A stretch of DNA of 8,914 nucleotides from assembly GCA_007118795.1 (NCBI GenBank), contig SKQX01000177.1:1-8914 (forward strand), read 5' to 3'. This document shows, in pieces, positions 7,868 to 8,914 of this stretch. Positions within the stretch are counted from its first letter, which is position 1; every line of letters begins with the position of its first letter. Position numbers and translations under genes: made by a program. The notes under the pieces were generated by a model, which ran no database searches, was not told where the DNA came from, and saw only the letters and a list, made by a program, of their open reading frames with translations. Source of the DNA: Thermoflexales bacterium (GTDB taxonomy: Bacteria; Chloroflexota; Anaerolineae; B4-G1).

Positions 7868-7938
7868 GCCTGAAGCGGGGTGTGACGCGCCGCGGTCCTC
7901 CATCGCCCGTTTCATGCCTCAAGCTTCAGAGGTGATCT
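7868..7938 (+). promoter_or_regulatory. gcvH-gcvPA spacer with inverted repeat next to the gcvPA ribosome-binding site
   Basis: CTGAAGC (7870-7876) and GCTTCAG (7923-7929) are complementary over seven bases. The second arm overlaps the start of AGAGGTGA, the presumed gcvPA ribosome-binding site (7928-7935). Pairing could lower gcvPA translation relative to gcvH, but the 46-base loop makes this tentative. No promoter is seen. Confidence 0.3.
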
Positions 7939-8914
7939 ATGCCATACATTCCTCATAGTGATGCCGATCGGAAGGCCATGCTCGAGAGAATCGGCGTGGG
8001 TTCCGTGACCGACTTGTTCCAGGACGTGCCCGAAGGGGTGCGTTTCCCGACCCTCGATCTCCCGGCGGCCCTGTCCGAGATAGGGGCACGCTGGGAGCTT
8101 GAGTCTCTGGCCGAGGCCAATCTGACAGCCGGGGAGGCGTCCTGCTTCCTGGGAGCCGGCGCCTATCGACACTTCGTGCCCGCCGTGGTCGATGGGGTCA
8201 TCAGCCGCGGCGAGTTCTACAGCGCCTACACCCCCTATCAGGCGGAGGTGAGCCAGGGCACGCTCCAGTCCATCTTCGAGTATCAGACGATGATCTGCGA
8301 GCTCACGGGCATGGACGTGTCGAACGCGTCCCATTACGATGGGGCCACCTCCACCGCGGAGGCGGTGATCACGGCCATCAACGTCCATCGTATGCGCCGG
8401 AAGAAGGTGATCGTCTCCCGCTTCGTCCACCCGGAGTACCGCGAGGTGATCCGGACCTACACGCAGGGCCTGGATTTGACCATTGTGGATCAAGCAGGCG
8501 AGCCGGAGGACATTCGGGAGGCCCTGGACGAGGAGACAGCTTGCCTCATCGTCCAGTATCCCGACTTCCTCGGACGGATCGAGGACCTGAGCGACCTGGC
8601 CGAGGCGGCCGCGGCCGTGGGCGCCCTGTTTGTCGTGGTGGCCGATCCCATCGCCCTCGGGCTGCTCAAACCACCCGGAGAGTTCGGAGCCGACGTCGTG
8701 ACCGGTGAAGGCCAGGGGTTGGGGCTCGGGCTCAATTTCGGCGGTCCGTACCTCGGCTTCTTCGCCGCCCGGCAGAAGTACGTCCGCAAGATAGCCGGTC
8801 GTCTGGTAGGACAGACCGTCGATGCCGACGGCGAGCGGGGCTTTGTGATGACGCTGACGACCCGCGAGCAACATATCCGTCGCGAGCGGGCTATCTCCAA
8901 CATCTGCACCAACC
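7939..8914 (+). CDS. gcvPA: Glycine dehydrogenase (decarboxylating) subunit 1, 5' part
   Basis: GcvPA is the alpha half of the two-subunit glycine decarboxylase (P protein); with GcvPB it decarboxylates glycine and passes aminomethyl to lipoyl-GcvH. The frame is open from ATG 7939 to the window end: 325 complete codons of an expected 440-450. Family landmarks include the start MPYIPHSDADRKAMLERIGV, GAGAYRHFVP, the YTPYQAEVSQGTLQSIFEYQ block, and MICELTGMDVSNASHYDGAT. Further on are LNFGGPYLGFFAARQKYVRK and GFVMTLTTREQHIRRERA. In split P proteins the PLP-binding Lys is on the beta subunit, so its absence here is normal. The ribosome-binding site is AGAGGTGA (7928-7935). gcvPB is expected directly downstream. 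The identification is secure; only the C-terminus is missing. Confidence 0.96.
   Translation, partial: MPYIPHSDADRKAMLERIGVGSVTDLFQDVPEGVRFPTLDLPAALSEIGARWELESLAEANLTAGEASCFLGAGAYRHFVPAVVDGVISRGEFYSAYTPYQAEVSQGTLQSIFEYQTMICELTGMDVSNASHYDGATSTAEAVITAINVHRMRRKKVIVSRFVHPEYREVIRTYTQGLDLTIVDQAGEPEDIREALDEETACLIVQYPDFLGRIEDLSDLAEAAAAVGALFVVVADPIALGLLKPPGEFGADVVTGEGQGLGLGLNFGGPYLGFFAARQKYVRKIAGRLVGQTVDADGERGFVMTLTTREQHIRRERAISNICTN

Overview
The window is GC-rich bacterial chromosomal DNA, mostly housekeeping genes on the + strand. The SecA form (long, with extra segments around the motor domains and a C-terminal zinc motif), the split-type glycine decarboxylase (gcvPA) and the short GC-rich intergenic repeats fit Chloroflexota best. 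That placement is my inference from protein character and has not been tested by a search.

Layout: (1) positions 1-162, the C-terminal end of an FHA-domain protein, cut by the window edge. (2) 163-419, a non-coding stretch between convergent genes with inverted repeats and a piece that resembles a dispersed repeat. (3) 420-839 on the - strand, a small degenerate response-regulator receiver protein starting at TTG. (4) 840-1070, a divergent intergenic region with a perfect 14-bp palindrome on the - strand gene's side and a good sigma70-type promoter for secA. (5) 1071-4331, secA. (6) 4332-4511, a leader with two strong hairpins resembling a known type of dispersed repeat. (7) 4512-6200, argS. 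(8) 6237-7112, dcd (dCTP deaminase), interrupted in frame by a LAGLIDADG endonuclease-like domain. (9) 7115-7236, a promoter and tRNA-Val(UAC). (10) 7237-7477, a structured intergenic region. (11) 7478-7867, gcvH. (12) 7939 to the window end, the 5' part of gcvPA.

Functionally, secA, argS and dcd could form one + strand transcription unit driven by the promoter at 992-1019: protein export motor, arginyl-tRNA synthesis, and dUTP/dTTP precursor supply. tRNA-Val has its own promoter, starting two bases after the dcd stop. gcvH and gcvPA begin a glycine cleavage cluster; gcvPB is expected just beyond the right edge.

The outstanding observation is the dcd gene. A normal dCTP deaminase of about 184 residues is split by roughly 107 in-frame residues with the nine-residue motif VAGLLDAEG. 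I see no intein splicing blocks, no stop codon, and no room for a ribozyme intron. It looks like a homing-endonuclease domain lodged in a surface loop of an essential-pathway enzyme, apparently tolerated without any splicing. Secondary points of interest are an ArgS whose HIGH motif reads TVGS, a pseudo-receiver lacking the phospho-acceptor residue, a dyad operator candidate, and a repeat that seems to supply the argS leader and ribosome-binding region.
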